DNA of 28,566 bases from an uncultured Oscillospiraceae bacterium (GCA_934661735.1 CAKUJN010000019.1:1-28566), one strand, 5' to 3'. Shown: positions 14,421 through 22,339, counted from the first letter of the stretch. The notes: generated from the letters alone by a model not told the origin. A program made the numbers and translations.

Positions 14421-14706
14421 AACAATTGAACACCCGCTAAAGACGATGAAGAGAAGAGTACGCACAGAGGTACGGCAAAGAGAGTCCCGACTGGTGAAAA
14501 AGGACGCGGAGGGCTGTGCGGAACATGGTCTTGGAGTTGCGCACCGACTGCACTTTGCTGCACAGGCTGCGACGGGAGCGCCCGTCATCGCGCAAAAGTG
14601 TGTTGGCACTTCTAAGGCTGTCCGCGCGAGCGGCCAGTGAACCAAGGTGGTACCGCGGCGTTAGAAAACGTTCGCCCTTGATGCAATCGGCATCAGGGCG
14701 TTTTTT
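14421..14706 (+). promoter_or_regulatory. T-box riboswitch, methionine type
   Basis: The T-box core AAGGTGGTACCGCGG is at 14644-14658. Stem I has AGTA at 14457-14460 facing GAA at 14521-14523, the loop-E motif that frames the specifier loop. CGCACAG (14461-14467) pairs with CTGTGCG (14514-14520) to form the stem above it. The distal stem-I region at 14479-14500 carries AGAGAG and the GACTGGTGA loop. The specifier triplet after GAAC reads ATG (14525-14527), a Met codon, followed by G. The terminator CGCCCTtGATGC/GCATCAGGGCG (14673-14700) has six Ts (14701-14706). Uncharged tRNA-Met should favour the antiterminator and raise metNIQ expression. The Met specificity agrees with the genes downstream. 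Confidence 0.95.
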
Positions 14707-14734
14707 ATTTCCAAAACGGAGGATTTGTTTTGTA

Positions 14735-15742
14735 ATGAGTGAAAGCATCATTCAGATCCGGCATCTGAGCAAGCAGTTTGACGGCGGCGCGGTTCACGCG
14801 CTGGAGGACATCAATCTGGATATCAAAAAGGGAGAGATCTTCGGCATCATCGGCCTGTCCGGCGCGGGCAAATCCACGCTGGTGCGCTGTATGAACCTGC
14901 TGGAGCGGCCGACGCAGGGCGAGATTCTGATCAACAATCAGGATCTGACAAAGTTGTCCGAGCGCGAGCTGCGCGTCATGCGCCGCAAGATTGCGATGAT
15001 TTTCCAGAGCTTCAACCTGCTGATGCAGCGCACCTGCCTGAAAAACATCTGCTTCCCGATGGAAATTGCGGGCGTCCCCGCGGCGCAGGCAAAAAAGCGC
15101 GCGGCCGAGCTGCTTGAGCTGGTCGGTCTTTCGGAAAAGGCGGACGCGTATCCCGCGCAGCTGTCCGGCGGCCAGAAGCAGCGCGTCGCGATTGCCCGCG
15201 CGCTTGCAACCGACCCCGAGGTGCTCCTCTGTGACGAGGCGACCTCCGCGCTGGACCCCACGACGACGGCCTCGATTCTGACGCTTCTGAAGGATCTGAA
15301 CCGCAAGCTCGGTGTGACAGTCATTATTATTACGCATCAGATGAGCGTCATCGAGGAGGTCTGCTCGCGCGTCGCCATCCTCGATAACGGCGTTGTCGCC
15401 GAGCAGGGCGAGGTTGAGGCCATCTTCTCCAATCCCAGCACCGACGCCGCGCGCCGTCTGGTCTATCCCGCCGGCGTCAGCGCGCACCAGTATCCCGCAT
15501 CCTCGCGCGCGGTGCGCATTTCCTTCAACGGCAGCGCCGTCTATCAGCCGCTGATCGCCTCGCTTGCCATCGACTGCGGCGTGAAGCTGAGCATTCTGGC
15601 CGCCGACACCCGAAACATCGAGGGCAAAAACTTCGGCACCATGGTTCTGAGCCTGCCGGATAACCCCAACGACGCGGCAAAGGCGCTGAGCTATCTGCGC
15701 GCGCAGCACAATATCACCGTAGAGGAGGTCGATGAGCATTGA
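14735..15742 (+). CDS. metN: Methionine ABC transporter ATPase MetN
   Basis: This is a 335-residue ABC ATPase. Walker A GLSGAGKST is at residues 40-48, signature LSGGQKQ at 143-149, and Walker B VLLCDEATSALD at 163-174, followed by the switch His in IITHQMSV. After about residue 255 a C-terminal NIL/ACT-like domain (AVRISFNGSAVYQPLI, then a LPDNPNDAAKALSYL helix) is the methionine-sensing part that inhibits the transporter. The ATG at 14735 has GGAGG about 11 bases upstream; the longer upstream frame runs into the T-box. The gene is under the Met T-box, and its stop overlaps the metI start. Confidence 0.97.
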   Translation: MSESIIQIRHLSKQFDGGAVHALEDINLDIKKGEIFGIIGLSGAGKSTLVRCMNLLERPTQGEILINNQDLTKLSERELRVMRRKIAMIFQSFNLLMQRTCLKNICFPMEIAGVPAAQAKKRAAELLELVGLSEKADAYPAQLSGGQKQRVAIARALATDPEVLLCDEATSALDPTTTASILTLLKDLNRKLGVTVIIITHQMSVIEEVCSRVAILDNGVVAEQGEVEAIFSNPSTDAARRLVYPAGVSAHQYPASSRAVRISFNGSAVYQPLIASLAIDCGVKLSILAADTRNIEGKNFGTMVLSLPDNPNDAAKALSYLRAQHNITVEEVDEH

Positions 15743-16455
15743 AAGTCATAGCTGAGATTTTTTCCGCCGAGTTCTGGAGCACCTATGGCGCTCTTTTGAT
15801 GAAGGAAACGTGGAGTACGCTTGTGATGCTCCTCATCTCGACGTTCTTTGCGTATCTGATCGGCCTTCCGCTGGGCGTTCTGCTGACGCTGACGGGCAAA
15901 AACGGCATCCGGCCGTGCAAGCCGGTCAATCAGGTGCTCGGCTGGATCATCAACGTCGGCCGCTCGCTGCCGTTCATCATCCTCATGTGCTCGATTACCG
16001 ATTTCACCCGCGCCATCGTCGGCACCTATATCGGCGTGCGCGGCGCAATCGTCCCGCTGGTCGTCTCGGCCGCGCCGTTTGTGGCGCGCATGGTCGAAAG
16101 CTCGCTGTCCGAGGTGGACGGCGGCGTCGTTGAGGCGGCACAGTCGATGGGCGCGTCCCCGCTCCAGATCGTCTGCAAGGTCTACCTGCCCGAGGCCGTG
16201 CCGTCGCTGGTGCTCGGCGGCTCCATTTCCATCATCACCATTCTGGCCTATACGGCCATCGCCGGCGCCATCGGCGCGGGCGGTCTGGGCGATCTGGCGC
16301 TGCGCTATGGCTATCAGCGGAAAATCGCCTCGGTCAATCTGGTCACGATCATTCTGCTGATTGTGCTGGTGCAGATCATTCAAACCGTGTTCAGCCGCCT
16401 GTCGACCCGTATCGACAAACGGATAACAAAAGAAAATCCGGACAAAAAGTCCTGA
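15739..16455 (+). CDS. metI: Methionine ABC transporter permease MetI
   Basis: This is a 238-residue permease with five membrane segments. The hallmark FWSTYGALLMKETWSTLVMLLISTFFAYLIGLPLGVLL starts near 12, and the ATPase-contact loop EAAQSMGASPLQIV is near 135-148. The start is TTG at 15739, overlapping the metN stop (TTGA), with AGGAGG nine bases earlier. The C-terminus is basic. It forms the channel of the MetNI complex. Confidence 0.96.
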   Translation: MKVIAEIFSAEFWSTYGALLMKETWSTLVMLLISTFFAYLIGLPLGVLLTLTGKNGIRPCKPVNQVLGWIINVGRSLPFIILMCSITDFTRAIVGTYIGVRGAIVPLVVSAAPFVARMVESSLSEVDGGVVEAAQSMGASPLQIVCKVYLPEAVPSLVLGGSISIITILAYTAIAGAIGAGGLGDLALRYGYQRKIASVNLVTIILLIVLVQIIQTVFSRLSTRIDKRITKENPDKKS

Positions 16456-16490
16456 TTTTCCCGCAACATTTCTCAATGGAGGTAACAAAC

Positions 16491-17300
16491 ATGAAAAAGA
16501 ACATTCTCGCTCTCATCCTTGCGCTGGCGCTCTGCCTGGGCCTGACCGCCTGCGCGGGCAAGACCGAAACCACCACCCTGAAGGTCGCGGCCTCTTCCAC
16601 GCCGCACGCCGAAATTCTGGCGCAGGTGAAAGACACGCTTGCCAAGCAGGGCATTGACCTTGTCGTCACCGAATACGGCGACTATATCGTTCCCAACACC
16701 GCCGTCGAGGACGGCCTTGAGGACGCCAACTACTTCCAGCATCAGCCGTATCTCGATCAGTTCAACGAGGAAAACGGCACCCATCTGGTCAGCGTCGCCG
16801 CCATCCACTATGAGCCGTTCGGCATCTACCCCTGCAAGACCAAGAGCCTTGACGCCATCCCCGACGGCGCGACCGTCGCCGTCCCGAACGACGCCACCAA
16901 CGAAGCGCGCGCGCTTCAGCTGCTGGAGGCAAACGGCCTGATCACCCTGAAGGAGGGCGCCGGCCTGAACGCCACCCCGAACGACATCGTCGACAACCCG
17001 CACAACCTCCAGTTCCTCGAGCTTGAGGCCGCAATGCTCCCCACCGTCACCACCGAGGTTGACCTTGCCGCCATCAACGGCAACTATGCCCTGCAGGCCG
17101 GCTTCTCCTCGGCCAAAGACGCCATCGCGCTGGAGGACCCCGATTCCGAGGCCGCGCAGACCTTTGCCAACATCATCGTTGTAAAGGAAGGCCATGAAAA
17201 CGATCCCGCCGTCAAGGCGCTGGTCGAGGCGCTCAAGTCCGACGCCGTCCGCGACTACATCAACAACACCTACGACGGCAACGTCCTGCCGATCTTCTGA
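16491..17300 (+). CDS. metQ: Methionine-binding lipoprotein MetQ
   Basis: This is a 269-residue lipoprotein of the NlpA/MetQ family. The lipobox LTAC places the lipidated Cys at residue 21. The mature part has TTLKVAASSTPHAEILAQVK, then EYGDYIVPNTAVEDGLEDANYFQHQPYLDQF, the usual MetQ sequence around the Met-binding cleft. The ATG at 16491 has GGAGG eight bases upstream; an in-frame start five codons earlier would lie on top of that site. It ends 12 bases before a strong terminator. It captures Met and delivers it to MetNI. Confidence 0.97.
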   Translation: MKKNILALILALALCLGLTACAGKTETTTLKVAASSTPHAEILAQVKDTLAKQGIDLVVTEYGDYIVPNTAVEDGLEDANYFQHQPYLDQFNEENGTHLVSVAAIHYEPFGIYPCKTKSLDAIPDGATVAVPNDATNEARALQLLEANGLITLKEGAGLNATPNDIVDNPHNLQFLELEAAMLPTVTTEVDLAAINGNYALQAGFSSAKDAIALEDPDSEAAQTFANIIVVKEGHENDPAVKALVEALKSDAVRDYINNTYDGNVLPIF

Positions 17301-17312
17301 TTTCGCAAAAAG

Positions 17313-17344
17313 CCGCCGCTCTCCATCCGGAGAGCGGCGGTTTT
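17313..17344 (+). terminator. Terminator of the met operon
   Basis: CCGCCGCTCTCC and GGAGAGCGGCGG form a perfect 12-base stem with a four-base loop. TTTTCTG follows. It lies 12 bases past the metQ stop. Confidence 0.92.
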
Positions 17345-17384
17345 CTGTCTGTCGGAGTACGCCAAATTCCTCCATCGCTTTCTC

Positions 17385-17413
17385 TTGCGCTTTCCCGCTC
17401 CGTATGCTAGAAT
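17385..17413 (+). promoter_or_regulatory. Promoter of the tetR-family gene
   Basis: TTGCGC (17385-17390), a 17-base gap, and TAGAAT (17408-17413) with a TGc extension. The start would be near 17420. A palindromic operator was not obvious. Confidence 0.75.
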
Positions 17414-17448
17414 AGAGGCATACATGCCACACAAAGGAGCTGGTCACC

Positions 17449-18153
17449 ATCGCCCTTACAAGCGCAAGCCTTCCGGCGAAAAAGCGCATTCTGACCGTCT
17501 GCGTCAGGCTTTTTCTGGAGCAGGGCTACAAAAAAACAACCGTCGCGGAGATCGTGCAGAAGGCCGGCGTCTCCAACAGCTCGTTCCAGAATATTTTCCG
17601 CGCCAAGGACGGCGTGCTGACCGAGCTGGCGCAGTTCATGTTCTCCACCCAGTTTCAGATGGCGCGCAGCACAACCGGCGCAACCCTGCCGCCGGTGTAC
17701 GTCTACGCGGTGGAGACGGCGCTTCAGCTGACGTTGACCGAGCTGAACGAAAATCTGCGCGAAATCTACATTGAGGCCTACACCCAGCAGGAGGCGTCCG
17801 ACTATATCTTCCACGAGACCGCGAAGGAGCTGTATTCCATCTTCGGCGCGTATCAGCCCCAGCTGAGCGCGCAGGACTTCTACGCGCTGGAAATCGGCTC
17901 GGCGGGCATGATGCGCGCATATATGGCGCACCCGTGCGGCGGGGAACTGACGCTGGAAAAGAAGCTGCGGCTGTTTCTGTCCATGAGCCTGCGGGCCTAC
18001 CGCGTACCGGAGGACGAAACGAAACAGGTCCTGCGCTTCATCGAGGGGCTGGATATCCGCGCCGTCGCCGAACGGGTCATGCAGGAGCTGTTTCGGGCGC
18101 TGGCAATGCGCTATGACTTTTCGCTGGCGGGAATCGTGGACACAATCGAATAG
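17449..18153 (+). CDS. TetR-family transcriptional regulator with non-ATG start
   Basis: This is a TetR-type DNA-binding protein of 234 residues if it begins at ATC (17449). The helix-turn-helix is plain: AKKRILTVCVRLFLEQGYKKTTVAEIVQKAGVSNSSFQNIFRAKDGVL, at about residues 9-56. The frame has no ATG, TTG or GTG between an upstream TAG and the GTG at 17554, which would cut the recognition helix off. AAAGGAG lies nine bases before ATC, the correct place for a start. So either the gene uses a rare AUC start, an ATG has mutated to ATC, or the base is a sequence error. The C-terminal ligand-binding half has the usual helical, Leu-rich look but is not recognisable. No direct target is known; it precedes the SLH gene. 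Confidence 0.75.
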   Translation: MALTSASLPAKKRILTVCVRLFLEQGYKKTTVAEIVQKAGVSNSSFQNIFRAKDGVLTELAQFMFSTQFQMARSTTGATLPPVYVYAVETALQLTLTELNENLREIYIEAYTQQEASDYIFHETAKELYSIFGAYQPQLSAQDFYALEIGSAGMMRAYMAHPCGGELTLEKKLRLFLSMSLRAYRVPEDETKQVLRFIEGLDIRAVAERVMQELFRALAMRYDFSLAGIVDTIE

Positions 18154-18171
18154 GAAAAACCAGAGACTCAT

Positions 18172-18215
18172 TGCAATGGGGTACCCCATTGCATCGGGAT
18201 GCGCATCCCGATGCA
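18172..18215. repeat. Two overlapping perfect palindromes
   Basis: A 22-bp perfect palindrome, 18172-18193, contains GGGGTACCCC at its centre. A 26-bp perfect palindrome, 18190-18215, contains GGGATGCGCATCCC. They share TGCA (18190-18193). Neither has a T run, so they are not ordinary terminators. They lie between the tetR-family gene and the SLH gene and could bind the regulator or belong to the intergenic palindrome class. Confidence 0.9.
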
Positions 18216-18280
18216 GTGCCCCTCTGACTTCGCTTTCCCGCGGGGTACGGGAACGCACAGTGTGAAAGTGAGGACACAGG

Positions 18281-19750
18281 ATGAAAAAACGATTGCTCGG
18301 TATGCTGCTGATCGCCTGTATGATGCTGGCGCTTCTGCCCACGGCGGTATTTGCCGGTAGTACGCAAGGATATGGCATTGAAATCTTAGGTCAGCAGGTT
18401 AATGATGGTAACTGCGACGACGTGCTTGGTGACGGCGGCAGTGTCAAATTTGCGTACGACAACGAAAATGACAAGGGCGTTCTGACGCTGACAAACGCAA
18501 CGATATCCACGACGGATAATTTCCCAATCAACGCTGACGATATTGATACGCTTGAGATCGTCCTTGTGGGGGAGAATCGGGTCGAGGCAGAGGGGGATGT
18601 CTCCATCGTTGCGAATGATCTGATTTTCAGCGGAGAAGGCAGCATCGCAATTGCCTGTGGAGAATATGCCGCTGGTACCCCTGCAATTGATTGCTATGAC
18701 AGTATTACGGTTAATAGCGGTAATGTTACCGTGACTGGCAAAAACTATGCCGTTTGTTATGATGGTACGCTCAGAGTAAATGCTGGCACACTGACATTGA
18801 TTGCAACTGATACTGGCGAGGATGTTTCGGCAATTCAGCCTGGCTTTGATCCGCCGTCCATTCTCCTTGGCGATGACAGAATCATGATCACGAGCGAGAA
18901 TTCCGATGGCACGGATGCTGTTGTGACTGAGCCGAATGATAATACAAAAATCTCGGCGGCAAAGTATGTCAAAATTTTCTACAAATACGTCACTGTCAGC
19001 ATCGTCACGGATGACAGCAGCGATCCCGATACGATGAATGCGGTCTACGGCACCCCCATTGACAAACCTGCCGTTCCGACAAAGGACGGTTATAAATTCG
19101 ACGGCTGGTACACAGACCCAGAATGCACCATGCCATACGATTTTGAAACGAAAGTTACGGAGCCAGTTACGCTCTACGCCAAGTGGACGAAGGATGAACA
19201 GCCCGCAATCGATCTGCCGTGGTGGGCGGGGCTGCTTCCAGTGCTGGACGACGAACTTCCGTTCGCGGACGTGAACGCGGGCGACTGGTTCTATGACGAC
19301 GTGCGCTATGTCTATGAAAACAGCCTGATGCACGGCACCGGCGCGGCAGAGTTCCGTCCGAACGCCGCAGTTACGCGCGGGATGGTGCTGACGATTCTGG
19401 CCCGAAACGAGGGCGTGGACACCTCCGGCACGCCGTGGTACGCCGCCGGCCGTGACTGGGCCGTTGCAAACGGCATCTCCGACGGCACAAACATGGAAGC
19501 ACCCGTGACCCGCGAACAGCTGGCGGCAATGCTCTATCGCTACGCCTCGTTCAAGGGCCGCGACGCAGCCGCGCCGGAACGCGATCTGTCCGCATTCCCG
19601 GACGCGGACAGCGTCAGCGGCTGGGCGCTTGAGGCGATGCGCTGGGCCGTGGGCACGAACCTGATCAGCGGCTCGAACGGAAACCTCCGCCCGCAGGGCA
19701 CGGCCACGCGCGCCGAGCTGGCGGCGCTTCTGTCCCGCTTCCTCGGCTGA
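18281..19750 (+). CDS. SLH-domain surface protein with beta-rich and InlB-type repeats
   Basis: This is a 489-residue secreted protein. The signal peptide ends after AVFA (cleavage near 25/26). Residues 26-230 are a beta-rich region of the kind found in Clostridia surface proteins with carbohydrate-binding or beta-helix folds (GVLTLTNATIST, LEIVLVGENRV, LIFSGEGSIAIACG, ITVNSGNVTVTG). Residues about 238-302 form one Listeria-Bacteroides (InlB B-type) repeat ending GYKFDGWYTDPECTMPYDFE...LYAKW. Three SLH domains follow: FADVNAGDWFYDDVRYVYENSLMHG near 328, the WYAAGRDWAVANGISDGTN unit near 386, and FPDADSVSGWALEAMRWAVGTNLISG near 439. They bind pyruvylated wall polymer. The ATG has GTGAGG seven bases upstream. 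Codon use shifts at about 19200; see the findings. Confidence 0.93.
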   Translation: MKKRLLGMLLIACMMLALLPTAVFAGSTQGYGIEILGQQVNDGNCDDVLGDGGSVKFAYDNENDKGVLTLTNATISTTDNFPINADDIDTLEIVLVGENRVEAEGDVSIVANDLIFSGEGSIAIACGEYAAGTPAIDCYDSITVNSGNVTVTGKNYAVCYDGTLRVNAGTLTLIATDTGEDVSAIQPGFDPPSILLGDDRIMITSENSDGTDAVVTEPNDNTKISAAKYVKIFYKYVTVSIVTDDSSDPDTMNAVYGTPIDKPAVPTKDGYKFDGWYTDPECTMPYDFETKVTEPVTLYAKWTKDEQPAIDLPWWAGLLPVLDDELPFADVNAGDWFYDDVRYVYENSLMHGTGAAEFRPNAAVTRGMVLTILARNEGVDTSGTPWYAAGRDWAVANGISDGTNMEAPVTREQLAAMLYRYASFKGRDAAAPERDLSAFPDADSVSGWALEAMRWAVGTNLISGSNGNLRPQGTATRAELAALLSRFLG

Positions 19751-19768
19751 ACCTGAAAACAGATACAA

Positions 19769-20065
19769 ACCGGCTCCGGCGCAAATGCGCCGGAGCCGGT
19801 GAGCTTGTCAAAAAAGCATTTTTGACAAGCTCTCAAACGCGATCCGCTTCGCTGGGTTCGCGTTTGAAAGAGTTGCGTGACGCGGCGCGCATAATTTGTG
19901 TGCCGTAGGCACACAAATTCCACACTTGCGTCACGTAGTGTGTTTTGTCCGACGTACACGCCGCCGGATAAAACCGATTTACAATTTATTCGCGCCTGCG
20001 GGCGCGAACTCTACGAGGTTTTTCGACAGACTGACCGGCTCCGGCGCAAATGCGCCGGAGCCGGT
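19769..20065. repeat. String of at least six hairpins flanked by two identical 32-bp palindromes
   Basis: Copies of a 32-bp palindrome (ACCGGCTCCGGCGCA-aa-TGCGCCGGAGCCGGT) are at 19769-19800 and 20034-20065. Between them are GAGCTTGTCAAAAA/TTTTTGACAAGCTC (19801-19832), TCAAACGCGA/TCGCGTTTGA (about 19832-19867), a nested pair with outer GTGACGC/GCGTCAC and inner AATTTGTGTGCC/GGCACACAAATT (about 19877-19935), GTTTTGTCCG/CGGATAAAAC with one wobble (about 19940-19975), and TTCGCGCC/GGCGCGAA (about 19989-20008). A weak T run follows the last palindrome. It occupies the gap between two convergent genes, so it also may act as terminator. Confidence 0.9.
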
Positions 20066-20103
20066 TTTGTGTGTCAGAATACTCTTTGCCCGCCGAAACC
20101 GCT

Positions 20104-21483
20104 TTATTTCAGGAACAGGCGCAGCAGCCGCGCCTTTGTCTGCGTGTACGGGTGATAACGGATCGGCAGATCCAGCCAGCACGCCTTTTTCAGGATGCTG
20201 CGCTCGTGCGTGAACGTGTCAAAGCTCTTTCTGCCGTGATAGCTGCCCATGCCCGACGCGCCCACACCGCCGAACGGCATATGGGGCGTGGCCAGATGGA
20301 CGATGGTGTCGTTGATGCAGCCGCCGCCGAACGAGCAGCTGTCCAGCACGCGTCGTTCCAGCGCGTGGTCCGCCGTAAACAGATACAGCGCCAGCGGCTT
20401 TTCGTGCGACGTGATGTATTCGATGCACGTGCCGATATCGCGCCATGTCATGACCGGCAGCACGGGGCCGAAGATTTCCTCCCGCATGACGGGGCTTTCG
20501 GGCGTGACGCCCGTCAGAACCGTCGGCGCAATCCAGCGCGACGCGTCGTCGGACCCGCCGCCGACTGCCGCCGTCTCGCCCTGCATCAGTCTGCGCACGC
20601 GGCGATAGTGCTTTTCGTTGACGATAACCGGCATTTCGCCGTAATCGCCCGTCGGGAAAAACTCGCGCAGCGCCGCGCGGCACCCGTCCAGAAATTCGTC
20701 CAGCACGTCCGCGTGCACAAACGCGTAATCCGGCTCGACGCACGTCTGTCCGGCGTTCAGAACCTTGCCGAACATCACACGCCGCGCCGCAAGGCGGACG
20801 TTTGCCGTTTTGTCCACAATCACGGGGCTTTTCCCGCCCAGCTCCAGCGTGACCGGCGTCAGATACTCGGCCGCGCACTGCATGACCAGCCGGCCGACCG
20901 ACGGCGAGCCGGTGAAGAAAATATAGTCAAAGCGCTCATGCAGCAGCGCCTGATTTTCCGCGCGTCCGCCCTCCACCACGGCGATATACTCGCGCGGGAA
21001 GCTCTTCCCGATCATCTCCGCCAGCACACGTCTGGTTTCCGGCGTATAGGCCGACGGCTTGAGCACCGCACAGTTTCCCGCCGAAATCGCGCCGATCAGC
21101 GGCTCAAGGCACAGCTGAATCGGATAGTTCCACGGCGCAAGAATCAGCGCCACGCCATACGGCTCGGGCGAAACGAAGCTGACGGACGGAAACTGCGCCA
21201 GCGGCGTTCTGACGCGGCGCTCGCGCATCCATCCGCGCAGATGGCGCAGATGAAAGCCGATTTCGTCCAGTACAAGGCCCGTTTCGGTCATGTAGACCTC
21301 AAACGCGGACTTGCGAAAGTCCGCCGCCATGGCCTCGGCCAGCGCCTGCTCGTTTTCGCGCACCACACGGCGGAGCGTTTCCAGCATCTGCATCCGGAAC
21401 GAAAGCGGGCGTGTCGCGCCGCTTTGGAAATATGCGCGCTGCGCCGCCGCCAGCGCGGAAAAATCACGGTTTTGTACGTCCAT
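20104..21483 (-). CDS. Aldehyde dehydrogenase (class 3-like)
   Basis: This is a 459-residue NAD(P)-dependent aldehyde dehydrogenase. The catalytic Cys 248 is in NAGQTCVEP, the general-base Glu 214 in LELGGKSP, the oxyanion Asn 119 in APWNYP, and FFTGSPSVGR lies at 189-198. The length and the FGGGCINDTIVHLATPHMPFGGVGASGMG near the end fit the class 3/YwdH-type branch that acts on fatty or aromatic aldehydes. The ATG at 21483 has GAGGAG upstream; an extension to 21507 lies within murI. The start is one base past the murI stop, so the two are coupled. A link to racemase function is not obvious. Confidence 0.95.
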   Translation of the reverse strand: MDVQNRDFSALAAAQRAYFQSGATRPLSFRMQMLETLRRVVRENEQALAEAMAADFRKSAFEVYMTETGLVLDEIGFHLRHLRGWMRERRVRTPLAQFPSVSFVSPEPYGVALILAPWNYPIQLCLEPLIGAISAGNCAVLKPSAYTPETRRVLAEMIGKSFPREYIAVVEGGRAENQALLHERFDYIFFTGSPSVGRLVMQCAAEYLTPVTLELGGKSPVIVDKTANVRLAARRVMFGKVLNAGQTCVEPDYAFVHADVLDEFLDGCRAALREFFPTGDYGEMPVIVNEKHYRRVRRLMQGETAAVGGGSDDASRWIAPTVLTGVTPESPVMREEIFGPVLPVMTWRDIGTCIEYITSHEKPLALYLFTADHALERRVLDSCSFGGGCINDTIVHLATPHMPFGGVGASGMGSYHGRKSFDTFTHERSILKKACWLDLPIRYHPYTQTKARLLRLFLK

Positions 21484-21484
21484 A

Positions 21485-22279
21485 TTACTCCTCTTCCTGA
21501 TAGGCAAACAGCGACCGGCTCAGCTCCAGCATTTCCGGCTCGTCCAGCGAATTGAGAAATTCCACCGTGCCCTCCGTCTCGTCCGGATTCAGCAGGCCGC
21601 GCTCGTCCAGCTTCCGGCGCAGCTGCGCCGCCACGCCCTGACTGCCGTCCAGAATCTCCGGCGTCCGGCCGACAATCCGCCGGATAGCCGCCGTAAGGAA
21701 CGGATAGTGCGTGCAGCCCAGCACGATGGCCGAAACCGGTACCTTCATATACGGTTCAAGCTTGTCCAGCAGATACTGCTCAACGGTCTCGCCGCGCAGA
21801 ACGCCCTGCTCAACGTATTCCATCAGGCCGCTGCACGGCACGGGGATGATCTCCGCCTCGTCCTGATACTGCTCACGCAGATGGCGGAACTTTTCCTCCT
21901 TCAGCGTCATGGCCGTCGCCATGACCAGAATCCGGCCGCCGCGATGGTGCTCGACCGCGGGCTTCAGCGCCGGTTCGGTCCCGATGATCGGCAGCTCCGG
22001 ATACGCGCTTCGCAGATGCTGCGCCGCGGCGGAGGTGGCCGTGTTGCATGCGATGACCAGCGCCTTGACGCCGCGCGCCAGCAGAAGCTGCACCGCGTCG
22101 TCGCACAGGCGTATCACATCGTCCGCGTCGCGCACGCCATAGGGCGCGTGCAGCGAGTCGCCGTAGTAGAGATAATTCTCATGCGGCAGCAGGCGCACCG
22201 TCTGCCGCAGGACGCTGATGCCGCCCAGACCGGAATCGAAAAACGCAACCGGCAGCCGCCGCTGCTCGAAAAGCTCCAT
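21485..22279 (-). CDS. murI: Glutamate racemase MurI
   Basis: This is a 264-residue racemase that makes D-glutamate for peptidoglycan. The two catalytic Cys are visible: Cys 78 in IACNTATS and Cys 189 in GCTHYP, with His 191. FDSGLGG is at residues 14-20. The ATG at 22279 has AAAGGGA seven bases upstream and gives the standard family start; the frame stays open to 22405 over non-homologous sequence. The gene is first in a two-gene unit with aldehyde dehydrogenase. Confidence 0.96.
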   Translation of the reverse strand: MELFEQRRLPVAFFDSGLGGISVLRQTVRLLPHENYLYYGDSLHAPYGVRDADDVIRLCDDAVQLLLARGVKALVIACNTATSAAAQHLRSAYPELPIIGTEPALKPAVEHHRGGRILVMATAMTLKEEKFRHLREQYQDEAEIIPVPCSGLMEYVEQGVLRGETVEQYLLDKLEPYMKVPVSAIVLGCTHYPFLTAAIRRIVGRTPEILDGSQGVAAQLRRKLDERGLLNPDETEGTVEFLNSLDEPEMLELSRSLFAYQEEE

Positions 22280-22305
22280 AAGCCCATCCCTTTCATAATC
22301 CTTTC

Positions 22306-22339
22306 GGGATATTATACCACATCCCGCGAATGCGGTAAA
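22306..22339 (-). promoter_or_regulatory. Promoter of murI with flanking dyad
   Basis: On the minus strand TGg-TATAAT (22311-22316 for the hexamer) is a perfect extended -10, with TTTACC (22334-22339) 17 bases upstream. CGGGAT and ATCCCG (22306-22311 and 22322-22327) lie either side of the -10 with a ten-base centre, so a repressor site is possible. Confidence 0.75.

Noticed and set aside
17385..17774. ATG-started frame (ATG at 17424) across the tetR-family gene
   Set aside because: It has normal starts but encodes Arg/Gly-rich sequence without a domain, while the frame beginning at ATC 17449 carries a clear TetR helix-turn-helix.
19769..20065. CRISPR array
   Set aside because: The units differ in sequence, there are no equal-length direct repeats with spacers, and no cas gene is near.
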